DNA from: an uncultured Clostridia bacterium
Lineage (GTDB): Bacteria > Bacillota > Clostridia > Oscillospirales > CAG-272
DNA length: 64,000 nucleotides
NCBI GenBank assembly: GCA_904501985.1
Contig: CAJGCT010000004.1
Location: 6,961-70,960 of the forward strand
Reading direction: 5' to 3'
In this document: positions 52,990-61,733 of the stretch, one piece after another
Layout: each line of letters opens with the position of its first letter
Numbering within the stretch: position 1 is the first letter of the stretch
Program-made: the position numbers and the translations under genes
The notes under the pieces: model-generated
What the model saw: only the letters and a program-made list of their open reading frames with translations
Database searches by the model: none
Told to the model about the DNA's origin: nothing

Positions 52990-53022
52990 ATGCTGCCCCG
53001 CAATCACACGGGACAGCATATT
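52990..53022 (-). terminator. Terminator of the CNNM/CorC-type gene
   Basis: Minus strand stem atgctgtcccg / cggggcagcat followed by GTTTTTG. Confidence 0.85.
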
Positions 53023-53027
53023 TTTAT

Positions 53028-54392
53028 TTATTCATCATCCTCGGAAGATTCCCCATCATCGTCTTCATCCACTGGGAACGGTTCAAGACGCAAAAGAACA
53101 GCGGATTCTATCTGATGCTCCACTATCACAGGATCGGTTATCTTCATTCCCCACGCTTCAAGTGTAAATGATTCACCGTCGTCGGGTATCGAATCAAGCT
53201 CCGAGAACACCATGCCGCTGAAGGTATCAAAATCATCGGCAGGAATATCAAGCTTCATAGTCTCGGCAATCTCGTCAAGCGGAACATTTCCTGTAAGCTT
53301 CCAGGTAAGCTCGCCTGTCTGTGCAAGCTCTACCGCAGGTTTCTCATTTTCCGCATCGTCACCGAGGTCACCCACAAGACGTGTAATGAGGTCGTTCATG
53401 GTGACAATTCCTCGCATACCGCCGTACTCGTCAAGCACCACGGCAAAGGTTTTTCCGCCCTTTTTCATGTTGCGGAACAGAACGTCTGCTTTTACGCTTT
53501 CCGGTACGAAATATGGCTTCTTCACCGCTTTTTCCATCACGGCATCACGTCGCTTGTCATCAAGACGGAAATAATCCTTGAGATACAGCACACCCACAAC
53601 GTCGTCAACGCTTTCGCCGCAAACGGGATAGAACATATGACACTTATCGTGTATAGCACTGTTCCACTCCTCGTCCGATTCATCAAGCCACAGCATCGTT
53701 ACATCTGTTCTGTGAGTTGCAATCTCACCGGCGGTGAGATCGTCAAACTCAAAGATATTTTCGATGAAAGTACGCTCTTCGTCGTCTATTGAACTGCTTT
53801 TTGCGGCGGAATCCACCATAACGCGGATATCCTCCTCGCTTACGTCATTATCTATTTTGTTTGGATCAATGCCGATAAGACGAAGCACCAAATTAGTGGA
53901 TACTGTGAGCATCCATACGATAGGTGCGAACAGCTTTGCGATAAAGCTGATAAGCTTTGCAAGAGAAAGTGCTGTCTTTTCGGGATTTCGCATTGCGGCT
54001 CTCTTCGGAACAAGCTCGCCGAATACAAGTGTGAAATATGAAAGAATCAGCGTAATAAGAACTACAACAGCGGCGTCAAGTGTGGATTCCGACACTTCCT
54101 TGACTCCAAGAGAAACAATCCACTTTACAATAGGGCCGGAAAAGTTTTGTGCCGCAAATGCAGAGCCGAGAAATCCTGCAAGTGTTATGGCTACCTGTAT
54201 TGTTGCAAGGAATTTAGCCGGCTTCGATGTTAATTTAAGTAATTTTTTGGCGCGTTTATCGCCATCCTCGGAAAGCTTTTCAAGCTTTCCCTCGCCTACG
54301 CTTATAACAGCTGTTTCCGCATACGCAAATATTGCATTGAGTGCGATAAGAACTATCTGAAACAAAAGCATAAGCCATAAATTGCCTTCCAA
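53028..54392 (-). CDS. Hemolysin/CNNM-CorC family membrane protein
   Basis: A 454-residue protein with an N-terminal DUF21 membrane domain (about four segments in residues 1-170, including FGELVPKRAAMRNPE). A pair of CBS domains follows (about 200-340, ending with VVLDEYGGMRGIVTMNDLI), then a C-terminal CorC/HlyC domain (LDEIAETMKLDIP, DFDTFSGMVF) with an acidic tail. Family members export or regulate magnesium and cobalt; older annotations call them hemolysins. The ATG follows taggagg. It is preceded by a 5' leader of about 185 bases with an unassigned structure. Confidence 0.9.
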   Translation of the reverse strand: MEGNLWLMLLFQIVLIALNAIFAYAETAVISVGEGKLEKLSEDGDKRAKKLLKLTSKPAKFLATIQVAITLAGFLGSAFAAQNFSGPIVKWIVSLGVKEVSESTLDAAVVVLITLILSYFTLVFGELVPKRAAMRNPEKTALSLAKLISFIAKLFAPIVWMLTVSTNLVLRLIGIDPNKIDNDVSEEDIRVMVDSAAKSSSIDDEERTFIENIFEFDDLTAGEIATHRTDVTMLWLDESDEEWNSAIHDKCHMFYPVCGESVDDVVGVLYLKDYFRLDDKRRDAVMEKAVKKPYFVPESVKADVLFRNMKKGGKTFAVVLDEYGGMRGIVTMNDLITRLVGDLGDDAENEKPAVELAQTGELTWKLTGNVPLDEIAETMKLDIPADDFDTFSGMVFSELDSIPDDGESFTLEAWGMKITDPVIVEHQIESAVLLRLEPFPVDEDDDGESSEDDE

Positions 54393-54577
54393 AATATGTC
54401 CTCCTAAAATACTTTTATTGAGTGTTTAAAATAACGTCGACGTCTAATCATTCACGCCTCGGAAGGATGCGTCTTTTTGACACCCAAACGGTATATATAT
54501 ACTTTACCGTGCATAAAGGAGGGTTAGTATGGCCACCGCCATCCATTATAGATTTTCACCTGCTTTCGCATTTACAT
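54393..54577 (-). promoter_or_regulatory. Long structured 5' leader of the CNNM/CorC-type gene
   Basis: From the predicted transcription start near 54577 to the ATG at 54392 there are about 185 untranslated bases. They include short stems: atggc / gccat around a GGTG loop, and acggta / taccgt around an AT-rich loop. I tried the M-box, the yybP-ykoY manganese element, the fluoride element and the c-di-GMP element by eye and none fits. A metal-responsive control element is possible because of the downstream gene. Confidence 0.4.
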
Positions 54578-54584
54578 TTAGATT

Positions 54585-54613
54585 ATTATACAACATCTTG
54601 CGTGTTTTGTCAA
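54585..54613 (-). promoter_or_regulatory. Promoter of the CNNM/CorC-type gene
   Basis: Minus strand TTGACA (54613-54608) and TATAAT (54590-54585), 17-base spacer, perfect hexamers. Confidence 0.85.
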
Positions 54614-54655
54614 TAGCTGTAGGCAAGATATAACGGACTTGTCTCGGAATATCAG

Positions 54656-54691
54656 AAAAAACGCCTCGGAGTGCGTCCGAAGCGTTTTTTA
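54656..54691. terminator. Bidirectional terminator
   Basis: Stem acgcctcgga / tccgaagcgt with one G-U pair, flanked by A and T runs. It ends the trigger-factor-like gene on the minus strand. Confidence 0.85.
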
Positions 54692-54714
54692 AAGTCTATA
54701 AATTATGCCCTGAC

Positions 54715-55824
54715 TTATTTAACAGTCTTTGCGTTATTTATAATAAAGTCGTGAACAATAACATCAGAGAGGAGATACTGCTTGATGTAGGGTGCGCCGT
54801 AGGTTTCAACATATCCGTCATAGCCGTTAGCGGTGATATCATCATCACTTACGGTAAGTCCCTCAAGCTCTGCAATTGCCTGAGCCGCGAGGAAATTGAG
54901 AGCGGTGGTCTCATATGTATCACTCTGAGACTCGATATAAGCATCAACGGAGTCGTAGCCGCCGGACTTCATATAATCTTCAACGGTCATTCCGTACATA
55001 GCCGCATAATACTCAAACTGCGCCACATCTGCATTTATGAAGAAATCAAGCACCTCTTCAGGTATTTCCTCGCAGGATGCTCCGGAAAGAATGCCGTTTA
55101 CGAAGTTATACTTCTGAGTCTGCACAAGCCATGCCTTTATATCGTCGATAAGTGCCTCTGCGCTGTCAAAGCCGTAATCTGCGGCAATTTCATCAGAAAG
55201 CTCGGGGGTTACGGTTTCAATAAGCTCGCCCTTTATGTAGTTTACGGTGATGTTGAATATAGCATCCTTACCGTTAAGCTCATCATTTCCGTAATCCTCG
55301 GGGAATGTTACCTCGATGTCGAAGTTCTCGCCGGGCTTATGACCGATAAGCTGCTCAAGAAAATCGTCGATATACTGTGTCACGCCGATTGTAACATCAG
55401 TGCCGAGACCGCCTGTATTTCCGCCCTGGAATTCTACGCCGTCAATGCTTCCCACATAGTCGATGTTTACAGTATCGCCGTCGGCAATAGCCTTGTCTGT
55501 GATCTCCTCGTAAATATCCTCGGAGTAGGATTCAAGAATAATATCAATTTCACCCTGGAGAGCTTCTTCGGATGCCACTGTAACGGACTCGGGAAGCTCA
55601 ACGCCCTTGTATTCGGGGAGTGTCACTATCTCGGATGCCTTTATCCCTTCGAAAAATCCGTTCTCGTCAAGTCCCGCGCTGTAGTCATATGCTTCGGTGT
55701 CAGCGGTCGTGTCCGATGCGGTATCGGTGGTATCGGTGTTATCGCCGCTGTCTACTCCGCAGGCACATACAGATGCGGCAAGCGCACCTGCCATAATAAG
55801 TGCCAAAAATCTGTTAAACTTCAT
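54715..55824 (-). CDS. Trigger-factor-like FKBP peptidyl-prolyl isomerase lipoprotein
   Basis: A 369-residue exported lipoprotein: signal RFLALIMAGALAASVCAC with the lipid cysteine at about 22 or 24, then a Thr/Asp-rich linker. An FKBP-type PPIase domain follows (DTVNIDYVGSIDGVEFQGG, IDDFLEQLIGHKPGE, DIEVTFPEDYG), then a trigger-factor C-like helical domain. It probably helps fold secreted proteins outside the membrane. The start at 55824 follows aaggag; the open frame to 55869 lacks a site. It is the extracellular lipoprotein version of the Tig fold known in Clostridia. Confidence 0.85.
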   Translation of the reverse strand: MKFNRFLALIMAGALAASVCACGVDSGDNTDTTDTASDTTADTEAYDYSAGLDENGFFEGIKASEIVTLPEYKGVELPESVTVASEEALQGEIDIILESYSEDIYEEITDKAIADGDTVNIDYVGSIDGVEFQGGNTGGLGTDVTIGVTQYIDDFLEQLIGHKPGENFDIEVTFPEDYGNDELNGKDAIFNITVNYIKGELIETVTPELSDEIAADYGFDSAEALIDDIKAWLVQTQKYNFVNGILSGASCEEIPEEVLDFFINADVAQFEYYAAMYGMTVEDYMKSGGYDSVDAYIESQSDTYETTALNFLAAQAIAELEGLTVSDDDITANGYDGYVETYGAPYIKQYLLSDVIVHDFIINNAKTVK

Positions 55825-55982
55825 TTTAAATTTCTCCTTAGTCGATTTGTGATAATTGGAATCATACATAAAACGTAATTATTATACCACACATTTTCAC
55901 CGATTGCAAGGGGAATTTTGTGATGTAAAATATATTTTTTGTGAACGTTTTCGGGATTTTGTGTGAAAAGCGGTTTCACACT

Positions 55983-56010
55983 TGACAAAATTTCGCTTTT
56001 GTTATATAAT
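55983..56010 (+). promoter_or_regulatory. Promoter of hisS-pfkB
   Basis: TTGACA and TATAAT with a 16-base spacer, 42 bases before the start. There is no room for a T-box leader. Confidence 0.8.
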
Positions 56011-56052
56011 ATCTGTATATTTATTGCAAATTTCTGAAAGGATATCAAATCA

Positions 56053-57294
56053 ATGAAAATCACACCTGTTAAGGGCACTGCCGACTATCTTCCCGCCGAG
56101 GTGCTTGTACGCGATTATCTTCAGTCTACCATTCTTGAAACATACCGCTCCTGCGGTTTTGAACGCATAACCACGCCCATAATTGAGGACATTGAAAATC
56201 TTGACAAATCCGAGGGCGGTGAGAACCTTAATCTTATATTCAAGATAATGAAGCGCGGAGAAAAGCTTGAGGAAGCGGCTTCTTCCGGCAATCTTAAGGA
56301 GCTTGCCGACATGGGTCTTCGCTATGACCTTACTCTCCCTCTCACTCGCTATTATGCCAACAACAGAGCAAAGCTCCCTTCTCCGTTCAAGGTAATTCAG
56401 ATAGACAAGGTATACCGCGCCGAGCGTCCTCAGAAGGGTCGTATGCGCGAGTTTGTTCAGTGCGACATTGACATAATCGGAAGCGACTCCTATACCGCCG
56501 AGGTTGAGCTTATCGGCACCACTGCAAAGGCGCTCCTTAACATAGGATTTGATAATTTCAACATCAGAATCAACGACCGCCGTCTTCTGAAGGCTATTAT
56601 AATGAGTGCCGGATTCGCTGAGGACGACTGCGATTCTGTGTGCATTTCTCTTGACAAGCTTGACAAGATAGATGTTGCCGGAGTTCGCGAAGAACTTGTT
56701 GAAAAGGGCTTTGATGCCGCCAATACGGACAAGCTTATGGCAAATATCGCCATAAAGCCTTTTACTTTGGAAACTGCCGCTTCCATATGCGGCGAGCTTG
56801 ACTGCATTTCAAATCTTCGCCGTATTATGGAGCTTGCAAATACCGCTTCACACGGCAAATATTCGGTTATCTACGATATGACGCTTGTACGCGGTCAGGG
56901 GTACTATACCGGCACTGTTTTTGAGATTTCCAGCCCCGAATTCAGAGGCGCAATCGGCGGCGGCGGACGTTATGACAATCTTATAGGCAAGTTCCTCGGC
57001 GAGAGCATCCCTGCTGTAGGCTTTTCCATTGGTTTTGAGCGAATTGCAGGCATACTTCTCGATAAAAACTACAAGCTCCCCGGCAAAAAGCCGCGTATGG
57101 CACTTATATACGACGAGGAGACCTTCCCTGCGGCACTGGGTCACGCTGATGAGCTTCGCCACGAATACGATGTTACGCTTTTCGAAGCTCCGAAGAAGCT
57201 TGGCAAGCTTTTTGCCCGTCTTGAAGAGAGCGGCTACGACTGCTGCATGGTAGAGGGCAAGGATGAGATAAAGCATCTCGGCGAAAAAGTATGA
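56053..57294 (+). CDS. hisS: Histidine-tRNA ligase (divergent HisS)
   Basis: A 413-residue class II synthetase-like protein. Motif 2 region YRAERPQKGRMREFVQ, the histidine-binding motif (LVRGQGYYTGTVFEI) and GGGGRYDNLIG are present, followed by a short anticodon-binding domain of about 85 residues. In most bacterial HisRS the fingerprint is RGLDYYT; here LD is replaced by QG, which defines a divergent clade or could mark altered function. HisZ, the regulatory paralogue, is less likely because motif 2 arginines and the C-terminal domain are present. The stop overlaps the start of a sugar kinase gene. Confidence 0.82.
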   Translation: MKITPVKGTADYLPAEVLVRDYLQSTILETYRSCGFERITTPIIEDIENLDKSEGGENLNLIFKIMKRGEKLEEAASSGNLKELADMGLRYDLTLPLTRYYANNRAKLPSPFKVIQIDKVYRAERPQKGRMREFVQCDIDIIGSDSYTAEVELIGTTAKALLNIGFDNFNIRINDRRLLKAIIMSAGFAEDDCDSVCISLDKLDKIDVAGVREELVEKGFDAANTDKLMANIAIKPFTLETAASICGELDCISNLRRIMELANTASHGKYSVIYDMTLVRGQGYYTGTVFEISSPEFRGAIGGGGRYDNLIGKFLGESIPAVGFSIGFERIAGILLDKNYKLPGKKPRMALIYDEETFPAALGHADELRHEYDVTLFEAPKKLGKLFARLEESGYDCCMVEGKDEIKHLGEKV

Positions 57295-58220
57295 AAATAA
57301 TCACGCTTACTCTGAATCCCGCATTTGACGTACACTGCGGGATTCCTCATTTTGAGCCGTTTCACGAAAACCTTGCTGTAATCACCGCCCGTGAGGCAGG
57401 CGGTAAAGGCGTTAACATTTCCCGTGCTCTTACCTTAAACGGAGTTGACAATCTTGCGCTTGTAGTGCTTGGAGAGGAAAACGGAAGCGATTTTAAGCGC
57501 GCACTCGATGCGGATTCCATGAAATATCTGGAAATATCCGTTCCGGGGCGCATCCGCGAAAATATCACGCTCCACGCTGACGATGCTGACGAGACGCGCA
57601 TCAGCTTTACGGGATTTGATGCGGATGATTCGCTGATTTCCCGTACAGAAGCCGTTCTTCTTCCCTATGCCAACGATGATTGCATTATCACCTTTACGGG
57701 ACGTGTGCCGTCGGGCATATCAATGGAATCTGTAAAATCAATGCTTCGTGAATTCATGGAGCGTGGCGCAAAAATTGTAATTGACTCCCGTTCTTTCTCA
57801 AAGGATGACCTTATCGAAATAAAGCCGTGGCTCATAAAGCCAAATCAAGAGGAAATAAGCTACTACCTTTCCCGTGAGATTGAAAGCTTTGATGATACCC
57901 TTTTGGCGGCAAAGGAGCTTAATTCTTTGGGAATTGAAAATGTAATGATAAGCCTTGGCTCAAAGGGGGCGCTTCTTGTGTGCTCCGAGGGGGCTTTTAC
58001 GGCTGTACCGCCGAAAATCGAGGCGGTATCTACCATCGGTGCCGGCGACAGCTCAATTGCAGGCTTCCTTGCGGCGACAAAGCTTGAAAAATCTCCGGAA
58101 GAAGCTCTTCGCACCGCCGTGGCATACGGAACTGCCGCCTGCATGAGTGCCGGCACGCGTCCGCCACTGCCCTGTGATGTTGAAGCTATATATGAAAAAA
58201 TCAGCACAAACAAGCTTTAA
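57291..58220 (+). CDS. PfkB-family 1-phosphofructokinase-like sugar kinase
   Basis: A 309-residue ribokinase-fold kinase. The start TLTLNPAFDV, the glycine-rich GGKGVNISRAL, and the ATP-binding end STIGAGDSSIAGFL with the catalytic aspartate are those of FruK/LacC-type kinases that phosphorylate fructose 1-phosphate or tagatose 6-phosphate. No PTS genes are near, so the substrate is open. It overlaps hisS by four bases, an odd partner that suggests chance operon building rather than function. Confidence 0.88.
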   Translation: MKIITLTLNPAFDVHCGIPHFEPFHENLAVITAREAGGKGVNISRALTLNGVDNLALVVLGEENGSDFKRALDADSMKYLEISVPGRIRENITLHADDADETRISFTGFDADDSLISRTEAVLLPYANDDCIITFTGRVPSGISMESVKSMLREFMERGAKIVIDSRSFSKDDLIEIKPWLIKPNQEEISYYLSREIESFDDTLLAAKELNSLGIENVMISLGSKGALLVCSEGAFTAVPPKIEAVSTIGAGDSSIAGFLAATKLEKSPEEALRTAVAYGTAACMSAGTRPPLPCDVEAIYEKISTNKL

Positions 58221-58304
58221 CCATCTGCACTATCCGACATATTTTTTGTAATATACAGCATATTTTTGAACATTATATTGAAACATTTGTGCAATTATAC
58301 TCGC

Positions 58305-58362
58305 AATATATTTATAAACGGAAACAATATCAAGGATTATACGATAGTAATTCCCGAACAAC
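58305..58362 (+). pseudogene. Relic of the sialidase-family alpha/beta domain
   Basis: About 58 bases encode IFINGNNIKDYTIVIPEQ, which closely matches the start of the alpha/beta domain of the sialidase-like paralogues (for example IAGNDISKYKIVIPEN). The frame then runs into the terminator stem of the upstream gene and unrelated sequence. No ribosome site is seen. It is a fragment left from another family member 26 kb away from the main cluster. Confidence 0.6.
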
Positions 58363-58367
58363 AGATG

Positions 58368-58400
58368 GGCGAAACCGTTAATTCGGTTTCGCCCATCTTC
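58368..58400 (+). terminator. Hairpin terminator after pfkB
   Basis: Stem gggcgaaaccg / cggtttcgccc, an 11-base perfect match with a 6-base loop. The following T content is modest. Confidence 0.65.
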
Positions 58401-58459
58401 TTATTCATTTTGACCTCAAGGTGTTTTATAAGGGATACAGGGGTTCAGAAGCAAAACTT

Positions 58460-59719
58460 TTATCCCAAAATCTTAAGAATATACGCTGCAATAGTTTTTG
58501 TATATTCCAAAAATTTATCACATTCAATAAACTCATTAGGCTGATGCGCGCCGCCTTCCTTACTGAAATCGCGGCCTGCACCAAACCCGTAAGCACGATC
58601 GCTTCCATATTTCGAAATGACAGAAAGATCAGAAAGACATGAGCCGCATACAATAGGTTCTTCGCCTGTTGCTTCTTTTGATGCTTTTAACATAATCTTT
58701 ACATCTTCGCTGTTAGGCTCGCAAAATACATAATGGAAAAATCTTGTAGCAGGCTTAAACCCTTCTCCCACAATTCCAAGCGGAGCAAGGCGGTTTTCCA
58801 AAACCTTTTCAAGTTCAGCAAATTCTTTATAAATTTCATCTTTGGTTTTATCTGTGTAATAAACGAAATATACTTCACCTACGCCCAAATCCATTCCGTT
58901 GTTTCCGGCGCGAACGCCCATATATCTCAAAGACGTTTCGGGTATGATCGTTCCCTTATAGAATCTGTTTTCCTCCAATTCATTACGACGATTTTTTGCA
59001 AATTCCTCTATAACATCCAAGACAATCGGCAATGCTTCAGCTGTTAGTTTGGCACTGTCAACAGTATCTTTGGTATGATATATATATTTTACTTCTCCGC
59101 CACCGGAACCGCAATGCCATATCTGTCCCTCTACTCCGTCCATGCTTACTATTCTTTTTGAAGGGTGTTTTATAACTGCAGCCAACGCACCATGTGAACC
59201 GCCGTATTCTTCATCAGAATATGCCGAGAACACAAGATTAGCCTTAGGGGTAAAACCCTCTTCTTTTAAAAGTTTTACAAGAAAAAGAACCGTTGCCAAA
59301 GCATATTTATCATCACAAGCACCTCTGCCATAAATCTTTCCGTCTTTTATCTCGCCGGAAAGCGGATCAAATTCCCAGTTGTCGGGGTTTCCTATTTCAA
59401 CAGTATCGGTATGCGCCATAAGCATAAGCTCGTTTTTGTCCTCTATACCCTTCCATACAGCCGAAACATTATATCTGTTTTCCAAGCCTCGTCCGGGCAG
59501 ATAGTCCGGATGATTCTCAAAGTCTGCTATTTCCAGCGGCGAATACAGTTCACTCTCCATACCAAGCTCCCCGCATAAAGCATGTATGTGTTTGGCTAAT
59601 TCCTCTTCGTTACCATAGCTTTTGAAACTCTCGGAATTTATTTTGATAAAAGAACTAAGCAGTTCAAATAATTCGCTTTTTCTTTCTTCAATTAAATTTA
59701 AAAAATGATTTATATCCAT
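58460..59719 (-). CDS. M20 family metallopeptidase (dipeptidase/deacylase)
   Basis: A 419-residue zinc enzyme of the M20 family, Sapep/PepV-like. The metal-binding histidine and aspartate are in LMAHTDTVEIG, the bridging aspartate in YGRGACDDKYALA, and the catalytic Glu-Glu in SDEEYGGSHG. A final histidine is in EGGAHQPNE. It hydrolyses dipeptides or acylated amino acids in the cytoplasm. The gene is more AT-rich than hisS/pfkB. No operon partner. Confidence 0.9.
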   Translation of the reverse strand: MDINHFLNLIEERKSELFELLSSFIKINSESFKSYGNEEELAKHIHALCGELGMESELYSPLEIADFENHPDYLPGRGLENRYNVSAVWKGIEDKNELMLMAHTDTVEIGNPDNWEFDPLSGEIKDGKIYGRGACDDKYALATVLFLVKLLKEEGFTPKANLVFSAYSDEEYGGSHGALAAVIKHPSKRIVSMDGVEGQIWHCGSGGGEVKYIYHTKDTVDSAKLTAEALPIVLDVIEEFAKNRRNELEENRFYKGTIIPETSLRYMGVRAGNNGMDLGVGEVYFVYYTDKTKDEIYKEFAELEKVLENRLAPLGIVGEGFKPATRFFHYVFCEPNSEDVKIMLKASKEATGEEPIVCGSCLSDLSVISKYGSDRAYGFGAGRDFSKEGGAHQPNEFIECDKFLEYTKTIAAYILKILG

Positions 59720-59808
59720 ATGTATGTACCTCCAAAAAGTATTGATTTTTCATTTTACTTCTTTATACAGAGACTGCTCATTTCGTTCATATCGACGATT
59801 CCATAACG

Positions 59809-59840
59809 CAAAAATTCGCCCGTTAAACGGGCGAATTTTT
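59809..59840 (-). terminator. Terminator hairpin near the NagB-like gene
   Basis: Stem aaaattcgcccgtt / aacgggcgaatttt, nearly perfect and symmetric. It lies 144 bases beyond the NagB-like stop and 89 upstream of the M20 start. Confidence 0.75.
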
Positions 59841-59908
59841 AAGCCCTGACAAATTACAAGGCAGAAAGCAAGCACGAAATATGGGAAAATTCAAATCTTG
59901 TGCCCGAC

Positions 59909-59954
59909 GGCTCCTTCAGTCAGCTTCGCTGACAGCTCCCTTACGGAGGGAGCC
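59909..59954. repeat. Common intergenic hairpin repeat
   Basis: A compound palindrome: outer ggctcc / ggagcc, inner gtcagc / gctgac, and ctccctt / aaggag-type arms. This type of unit (ggagggagc with cagcttcgctg) is widespread between genes of gut Clostridia. A shorter relative is at 41856-41879. Confidence 0.6.
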
Positions 59955-59983
59955 ATTTGCCTTGTGCAAACAATAATTTTGTA

Positions 59984-60931
59984 TCAGTTGCATTCAGCTA
60001 CCAGCGGACCTGCAAGCTCTTCAAGGAAGAACAGCTTGCCGGGGAGCGTGGGAATGTAGGAAGATGTGATCCACGGTGTCTTTCCGTAACGGAGAGTCAT
60101 CCACAGAGAGAGTCCCTGCCACTGCATTCCGCGGCCGAGAGTACCGTCAGCACCGCCGATTGCATAGTCAGCCTTGAGGAAGAGACCGGGACCGATGGTG
60201 TTGGCACGGCAAGGAACGAGCGGAGTTCTTGACTTGAAGCTGGTGAGAGCGTTCTGCTCGACGGTAAGGGGATGAATCTTAGCCGCGATGCGGTAAGGTG
60301 CTGCTTCCCACTCTGCGGCAGATGCATAATCAGCGGCGAAGGTAGGCTCCCAGAATGCGATATGGCACATTCTGCCTATACCGTATACAAGAACCAGCTT
60401 TGCGCCCTCAGCCTTAAGAGCGTCGATCTTTTCGGGATATGTGGGGAGATTTGCCTTAGTTGCGAAGTTTCTGTGATCCTTCGGAACGGTCAGCTCGCCA
60501 AGGGGATTGAAAAGTGCCTGCTCCATTGCATACTGGAATGCACCGCTGTTGGTAGGCTCAAGGGTGTTGCCCTCAGAATCAGCCCACTCGTCCATATTGA
60601 AGGTATAAACGTGTTCGCAGGAAATATTCCAAGCTTTAATGAAGTATACCACCCACTTGTACATACCCATAGGACCAACAGGAAGAATGAAAGCGATCTT
60701 TTCGCCTCTTTCCTTTGCAAGCTTTATCTGAAGGGCGATCTCGTGACCCATGTAGGTCTCAAACTCGCCGAGAGATGCACAGGAAATGGGGGTGAAGTTC
60801 TTGTTCCAATATGCCTGAGGCTCACAGATCTTTTCGGGAGCGTCAATGCAGGCGTCGATCTTATCGAAGTCCCATCCTGCAGGATAGAAGCCTTCAAGTG
60901 CTGATCCTTTTACAGTATCATTGAATTTCAT
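59984..60931 (-). CDS. NagB-like glucosamine-6-phosphate isomerase family protein
   Basis: A 315-residue protein of the glucosamine-6-phosphate deaminase/6-phosphogluconolactonase fold, seen in [14 protein letters not shown], the FNMDEWAD stretch and a [13 protein letters not shown] segment where NagB has GIGxDGHIAFNEP. The Asp-Gly of that catalytic loop is Met-Cys here, so deaminase activity is uncertain. Start at 60931 is supported by aaggagaac; the open frame to 61087 overlaps the next gene. It forms a three-gene set with a PIG-L deacetylase and a TIM-barrel isomerase, pointing to amino-sugar or related metabolism. Confidence 0.8.
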   Translation of the reverse strand: MKFNDTVKGSALEGFYPAGWDFDKIDACIDAPEKICEPQAYWNKNFTPISCASLGEFETYMGHEIALQIKLAKERGEKIAFILPVGPMGMYKWVVYFIKAWNISCEHVYTFNMDEWADSEGNTLEPTNSGAFQYAMEQALFNPLGELTVPKDHRNFATKANLPTYPEKIDALKAEGAKLVLVYGIGRMCHIAFWEPTFAADYASAAEWEAAPYRIAAKIHPLTVEQNALTSFKSRTPLVPCRANTIGPGLFLKADYAIGGADGTLGRGMQWQGLSLWMTLRYGKTPWITSSYIPTLPGKLFFLEELAGPLVAECN

Positions 60932-61013
60932 GGTAGTTCTCCTTATGTTAATATAATATTTTTTAAATTTGACCGCATTGGCGTATATTATGCCGCAATG
61001 CTCGTTTTTTCTG

Positions 61014-61721
61014 TTACGGTAAGTAGCGCTTAGTAGTGCCCTTAAGATACGCTTTGCACATTCTGAAAGCTTCTGCATAGTCTGCACCGCACTGATAGCC
61101 GCGGTAACGAGAGCAGGTTCTTACCATATCCGGAAAATCAATGTTGTCGTGGTCACGCATCCATACCACCTGCGAAGCGTGGCATTCAAGCATCTCAAGC
61201 TTCTTTTCGATATGGTCGGTTACGTCAACATATTCCTCAGGCTGAAAATTCACGCCTGCCAGATTGTCCATATAGTAGATGGGAACAAGGCGCGCGGGAG
61301 TATCAACCGAGGTTTTATAATGAGGCACAGTTGCCGCAAAGCTTGCGTCAAATACCAGGCGGCTGGTCGCGGTATGGTCGGGCATATAGTCGTTAGGGTC
61401 ATGGGTGATAATAAAGTCGGGGTTTACCTTTCTTATAACGTCAACTACCTTATCGCGTGCTTCCTTGTTGTCGGAGTAAATGTCAACGTCACCGAATCCG
61501 CCCCAGAAAACCTCAAATCCTGCCATAGCACCGCTGTTTTTTGCCTCGCCTGCACGAATCTCGGCAAGCTCCTTCTGCATGATGATCTCGTGTCCCAGAT
61601 CACCGTTGCAGAGATGGCATACAACAACTCTGTCGCCGCGCTCCTTACATTTAAGAAGCGTTCCGGCGCAGTTTATTTCCATATCGTCGGGATGAGTTGT
61701 GATCGCAAGAACAGTATACAT
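61014..61721 (-). CDS. PIG-L family N-acetylglucosaminyl deacetylase
   Basis: A 235-residue zinc deacetylase with the metal motif [11 protein letters not shown] near the N terminus and the second motif [10 protein letters not shown] at about 117-126. Family members remove acetyl groups from GlcNAc-containing conjugates such as GlcNAc-inositol, GlcNAc-malate or diacetylchitobiose. It precedes the NagB-like gene on the same strand, so deacetylation followed by deamination or isomerisation is a reasonable inferred route. Confidence 0.9.
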   Translation of the reverse strand: MYTVLAITTHPDDMEINCAGTLLKCKERGDRVVVCHLCNGDLGHEIIMQKELAEIRAGEAKNSGAMAGFEVFWGGFGDVDIYSDNKEARDKVVDVIRKVNPDFIITHDPNDYMPDHTATSRLVFDASFAATVPHYKTSVDTPARLVPIYYMDNLAGVNFQPEEYVDVTDHIEKKLEMLECHASQVVWMRDHDNIDFPDMVRTCSRYRGYQCGADYAEAFRMCKAYLKGTTKRYLP

Positions 61722-61733
61722 TATATTTTCCTC

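Noticed and set aside
53028..54392. A true hemolysin or virulence factor
   Set aside because: Hemolysin is a historical label for DUF21-CBS-CorC proteins; the domain set points to ion homeostasis.
58266..58544. A 92-residue open frame after pfkB
   Set aside because: It crosses a terminator hairpin and the convergent end of the M20 gene; only an 18-residue relic within it is meaningful.
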